35,512 bases of DNA from Rhizobium leguminosarum (GTDB taxonomy: Bacteria > Pseudomonadota > Alphaproteobacteria > Rhizobiales > Rhizobiaceae). Shown here piece after piece: positions 33,000 through 35,512 of this stretch. Every line of letters starts with the position of its first letter. Position 1 is the first letter of the stretch. The translations under genes and the position numbers were made by a program. The stretch is from contig NZ_LWBS01000435.1 in NCBI RefSeq assembly GCF_001652265.1, forward strand, positions 1-35,512, given 5' to 3'. The notes beneath the pieces were generated by a model. That model worked only from the letters and a program-made list of their open reading frames with translations, searched no databases and was not told where the DNA came from.

Positions 33000-33407
33000 C
33001 TAATTCTGCTGGTCTGTCCGCCGCGGCAAATAGAAGTCCAGACGCGTGGCGTGCATGTCGATGGCGCAGGCATCGGCAAGCCCTTTGGCGGTACCCCGCA
33101 GCAGCTCGGCCAGCTTTTTGATGACGTCATCGATCTCAAGCCCGCGGTATGCGCGGTCATAGACGGTATCGAGCAGGTGATGAGCGCAGCCGATGCGGTG
33201 CAAAATATTCTCAACGTCCCTCGGAACGATGTCGACTGCGGCGTCAAGGATGGCGTCGGCGGTCGCGTAGCCGATATTACGGGTGACTTCGCAGCCAGCC
33301 GCGTCGGCTTCATCGATCTTTGCGACCGTCTCGACGAAGAGCGGAAAGATGTCCAGTTGCTGCGAACAGAGATCGGCGCGCAATTTATTAACCATGATCT
33401 GTGTCAT
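33000..33407 (-). CDS. Unknown 135-aa helical protein
   Basis: 135 residues, mainly helical, no signal peptide or membrane segment. Not recognised. Features: MTQIMVNKLRADLCSQQLDIFPLF, a central GYATADAILDAAVDIVP and GCAHHLLDTVYDRAYRGL, ending YLPRRTDQQN. GAGGGCATC lies 5-13 bp before the ATG at 33407. It is divergent from an XRE regulator across a symmetric operator, so it is probably regulated by it. Seven bases after its stop lies the tRNA-like element, then a hairpin and terminator. Confidence 0.55.
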   Translation of the reverse strand: MTQIMVNKLRADLCSQQLDIFPLFVETVAKIDEADAAGCEVTRNIGYATADAILDAAVDIVPRDVENILHRIGCAHHLLDTVYDRAYRGLEIDDVIKKLAELLRGTAKGLADACAIDMHATRLDFYLPRRTDQQN

Positions 33408-33425
33408 TTTCGATGCCCTCGTTGC

Positions 33426-33496
33426 GGTCTAGCGATTTTCGATATAGATAGCGATAAACGATCATTTTCGCTAAAGCAAGCGAAAATCGCTAGACC
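33426..33496. promoter_or_regulatory. Four-half-site symmetric operator
   Basis: A perfect 16-bp inverted repeat, GGTCTAGCGATTTTCG at 33426-33441 and its complement at 33481-33496. Two inner TAGCGA half-sites (33449 and, inverted, 33473) give four copies of TAGCGA spaced 19 bp on each side of one centre at 33461. It lies 19 bp from the 33407 start and 35 bp from the XRE start. Confidence 0.8.
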
Positions 33497-33530
33497 TATC
33501 TATTTTATCGCAACGTGGTATTTCTCGTAT

Positions 33531-33767
33531 ATGTTGACACCCTCGCAGTGCCGCGCAGCCAGAGCGCTATTAGACTGGTCACAACAGCAGCTTGCCGATC
33601 AATCCAAGATCGGCAATGCGACGATCCGAAATTTCGAAAGCGGGAAGTCTGCGCCTCAACATGCCACGCTGGATGTTCTGCGAAGATGCTTCGAATCCGC
33701 CGGCATCATGTTCATTGATCAGAACGGAAACGGTCCCGGCGTTCGCCTCCGGGATCGTCAGGGATAG
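33531..33767 (+). CDS. XRE-family transcriptional regulator
   Basis: 78 residues: LTPSQCRAARALLDWSQQQLADQSKIGNATIRNFESGK is a helix-turn-helix of the Cro/C1 type at about 2-39, then PQHATLDVLRRCFESAGIMFIDQNGNGPGVRLR, a C-terminal form common in rhizobial regulators. ATG 33531 fits; the long upstream frame is antisense to the 33000 gene and is not coding. It probably binds the symmetric operator just upstream and represses itself and the divergent unknown gene. No strong ribosome site is seen. Confidence 0.85.
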   Translation: MLTPSQCRAARALLDWSQQQLADQSKIGNATIRNFESGKSAPQHATLDVLRRCFESAGIMFIDQNGNGPGVRLRDRQG

Positions 33768-33773
33768 GCCCCG

Positions 33774-34154
33774 ATGCCGAAAATCATTGATGAGTTGGTG
33801 TATTTTTTGGAGCGGCAAGCCGACGGAAAGTATCAAATCGAAGGCGAGCATCTATTTGCCGATCTCGGCAACACTGTTCCAGGGTTCGGCGATCGTATCA
33901 CCCTCACCATCCACGACGTTGGCATCTCAATCATGGAGGTCGTCGGCCGCCACTTTGTGCGCCATTACGACGAGGCCTCCGATTCCGAGTGGATTGCTTG
34001 GTTCATCATAGTTCAAGTGGTCGACCTGCCGGAAGCAGACGACTTATTCGATGTCGTCAATGAAAACTACCGCCAGTATATTAAAGGTTGGCCGCCGCCG
34101 AATCACACAAAAACGCCGCCGCGAAAGGCCGCAAACAAGCAGCCGACTATCTAG
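33774..34154 (+). CDS. Unknown 126-aa protein
   Basis: 126 residues; begins MPKIIDELVYFLERQADGKYQI, then a beta-rich middle (RITLTIHDVGISIMEVVGRHFVRHYD) and an acidic EADDLFDVVNENYRQYIKGW. The basic tail PPNHTKTPPRKAANKQ lies in the overlap with the next frame. It starts 6 bp after the XRE stop, with AGGGAT before the ATG, so they are cotranscribed. No family recognised. Confidence 0.55.
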   Translation: MPKIIDELVYFLERQADGKYQIEGEHLFADLGNTVPGFGDRITLTIHDVGISIMEVVGRHFVRHYDEASDSEWIAWFIIVQVVDLPEADDLFDVVNENYRQYIKGWPPPNHTKTPPRKAANKQPTI

Positions 34155-34336
34155 GCATCGCGGAGTCAACGTTCTCGCTCTGGGTGTCGACCTATAAGAT
34201 GCCCCCATGCATCCCAGGTACGCGCAAATGGGATCGGCGGGCGATCGATGCCAAACTTGACGAAATAAGCGGACTGACGCCGGTGGATAGGGAAGATCCG
34301 TACGATAAGTGGATGCGAGAGCACCCAGACCGGTAA
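34088..34336 (+). CDS. AlpA/excisionase-like DNA-binding protein
   Basis: 82 residues with GRKQAADYLGIAESTFSLWVSTYKMPPCI then GTRKWDRRAIDAKLDEISGL, the winged-helix pattern of MerR/excisionase (AlpA) proteins found on integrative elements and prophages. No ATG precedes the motif; TTG 34088 is the only usable start, after TAA at 34082, and overlaps the previous gene by 67 bp. Translational coupling or a frameshift fusion with that gene is possible. No integrase is visible. Confidence 0.6.
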   Translation: MAAAESHKNAAAKGRKQAADYLGIAESTFSLWVSTYKMPPCIPGTRKWDRRAIDAKLDEISGLTPVDREDPYDKWMREHPDR

Positions 34337-34686
34337 ATTACGGCAGTGGTTCGGTTTTCTGTGTGAGCTTTTGGGGAAAACAGGGATTTCGCTTGGACGG
34401 ACCATCGCCGCCGCTTGATTTTGGGCTGTGATGCTGTCTCACTCAAGATCCTGGCAACGGGGAATACGGCATCAGCTTGCAGGCAAACCGTATTCTCCCG
34501 CGCTAGGTGGCTCCTCGGGGCGAGATCAGCGCGAATGCTGGTCTCGCCGACAGCCAAGACAACAGTGCTACAAGTCACCTTGTGGTGCAACGGCAAAGCG
34601 TCACGAACGTTTCAGTCGTCAACAGATTGGTGAATTGCCAACTAGCTGTTGAGCGGGTCGAAGCCCACTATTTCCGGAGCATCAGC
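34337..34686. other. 350-bp region with a hairpin, no gene supported
   Basis: A 12-bp-arm hairpin at 34519-34548 (GGCGAGA.CAGC and GCTG.TCTCGCC) could be a terminator or part of a small RNA. Open frames on either strand lack protein-like sequence. Confidence 0.4.
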
Positions 34687-34884
34687 ATGCCAAACCTCGC
34701 GCAGATGACTGGTCCACTGCATATCCACAATTTCTATATCGACAAGCTAAAGGCCAACCAAGAACGGCTTTTCGCCACCGACCCTGAACTGGCTCAGCTT
34801 CTTGACAACGTGGCTGCCGTTTTGTCGGAGCACGCCGTGGTGATGGCCGAAGACATCGCTGACAGGGAAGACGACGACACGTGA
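34687..34884 (+). CDS. Unknown 65-aa protein
   Basis: 65 residues from ATG 34687 with CCGGAG 9 bp upstream: MPNLAQMTGPLHIHNFYIDKLKANQERLFATDPELAQLLDNV and an acidic end EDIADREDDDT. A longer frame from 34507 is not protein-like. No family recognised. Confidence 0.45.
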   Translation: MPNLAQMTGPLHIHNFYIDKLKANQERLFATDPELAQLLDNVAAVLSEHAVVMAEDIADREDDDT

Positions 34885-35008
34885 TGAGGCAGCCTGAGGC
34901 GATGTCCCACCCCGGATAGCAACCTGCAGAAAGCGGTGATCGAAGTTCTTGACTCTGCGCCTTTGTCGCCAAAATATTTATGAGGTGCAATTCTCCGAGG
35001 CAAAGGAC

Positions 35009-35209
35009 ATGAATTACGTTGAAACAAAGCGTTTCCGTTGTTCAAACGCTGAAGGTCGAAATTATACTGTCATTGAACAAATGCGGACTTCTCTGCGGTC
35101 CGTAAATACAAGGACCGACTACGTCACCGAAGAAGGGGACGTGGCAGAGCGCCTCGACGATGGCAGTTTTCTGCTCCTTCTATCCAACGAGGTAATTCGC
35201 GTTTCCTAG
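35009..35209 (+). CDS. Unknown 66-aa protein
   Basis: 66 residues from ATG 35009, AAAGGAC directly upstream: MNYVETKRFRCSNAEGRNYTVIEQ, then TRTDYVTEEGDVAERLDDGSFLLLLSNEVIRV. All-beta and soluble by pattern. Family not recognised, but the regular strand pattern suggests a real gene. Confidence 0.5.
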   Translation: MNYVETKRFRCSNAEGRNYTVIEQMRTSLRSVNTRTDYVTEEGDVAERLDDGSFLLLLSNEVIRVS

Positions 35210-35234
35210 GTGGCTAAGGATCAAATGGCCAAAG

Positions 35235-35258
35235 GAGGCGGGCCTTGCGACCCGCCTC
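35235..35258 (-). terminator. Terminator of the 36-aa membrane protein
   Basis: GAGGCGGG/CCCGCCTC stem with an 8-nt loop, followed on the minus strand by CTTTGG. It lies just after the stop at 35262. Confidence 0.5.
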
Positions 35259-35261
35259 GCA

Positions 35262-35372
35262 TCACATCCGCGGCAGAAGACCGCTGTGCTGACCGGCGTA
35301 AATTCCGACGATGAACAGCGCCACCAGGAACATTGCGATCATAACTGCCCGCAGGCTGCTGCGCTGATCCAT
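35262..35372 (-). CDS. Small single-pass membrane protein (36 aa)
   Basis: 36 residues, MDQRSSLRAV then one hydrophobic segment at about 10-26, ending AGQHSGLLPRM. GGAGG lies about 5 bp before the ATG, and a terminator follows the stop, which together support this very short gene. Positively charged N-terminus inside by the positive-inside rule. Function unknown. Confidence 0.5.
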   Translation of the reverse strand: MDQRSSLRAVMIAMFLVALFIVGIYAGQHSGLLPRM

Positions 35373-35436
35373 CTCGGCCTCCGACTGCGCGGCGACAAAC
35401 AAGGTGAGACTCAGCGTCAATCAGGATGAGACTCGG

Positions 35437-35491
35437 CGGCGGGGGTGTGACGAAGGGAGGGCGTAGCCCGACCGGAGTTACACCCCCGCCG
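35437..35491. repeat. Inverted repeat near the right edge
   Basis: CGGCGGGGGTGTGAC (35437-35451) pairs with GTTACACCCCCGCCG (35477-35491), 14 of 15. It may be a terminator or a dispersed palindrome. Confidence 0.5.
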
Positions 35492-35512
35492 CGGCGCAAT
35501 TTTTCGGCGTCT

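Noticed and set aside
34192..34596. 134-codon minus-strand frame in the right-hand region
   Set aside because: Antisense to the AlpA-like gene and no recognisable pattern or ribosome site.

Overview
The window looks like a chromosomal segment of a fast-growing rhizobium, most likely Rhizobium of the leguminosarum/etli group. The case rests on high-GC coding sequence, a GalA-type lipopolysaccharide (LPS) glycosyltransferase locus, an iolR-C-D-E-B inositol operon in rhizobial order with a divergent iolY-like dehydrogenase, and several families of palindromic intergenic repeats typical of Rhizobium. No database search was possible; names come from motifs and recalled family knowledge.

Layout. 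1-640: the end of an IS1380-type transposase runs into an orphan ParD-type antitoxin. 824-7622: an envelope-glycan locus with three paralogous GT39 membrane transferases, one GT2 polyprenyl-phosphate sugar synthase and a divergent YbhN-like membrane protein. This matches the rhizobial rgt system, in which a lipid-linked galacturonic acid donor is made inside and used outside by PMT-type enzymes. 7612-10274: an ECF42-type sigma factor with three YCII/DGPF proteins and a divergent small membrane protein; both sides carry a matching promoter. 10321-22289: housekeeping and small genes, namely AMP nucleosidase, a ParE/antitoxin pair, DUF2147, a Sel1-like protein, a HisC-like aminotransferase, two related PilZ-like proteins, a host-attachment-family protein, a LysR regulator, a glyoxalase-related protein, a MATE exporter, a Cys-rich mini-protein, an AraC regulator and a DUF1127 protein.

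22379-30733: the inositol catabolic block. iolR, iolC (kinase fused to DUF2090), iolD, iolE and iolB run leftward, and the iolY-like gene runs rightward. GRAA-N6-TTCC sites lie in front of iolR and iolC, with a partial one in front of iolY. Three of the operon's gaps hold dispersed palindromic repeats. A ferredoxin reductase-like flavoprotein follows at 30919.

32306-35512: tRNA-Ser(GCU) marks the start of an accessory-looking stretch of small, poorly conserved genes: an HNH nuclease, an unknown 135-aa protein, an XRE regulator, an AlpA-like DNA-binding protein and small orphans. Two things stand out. One is a four-half-site operator with exact dyad symmetry between the XRE gene and the unknown gene. 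The other is a tRNA-like element with a perfect acceptor stem, a perfect T arm and an encoded CCA, lying 7 nt after the unknown gene and followed by a 10-bp hairpin and a strong terminator. This is the best candidate here for something undescribed.
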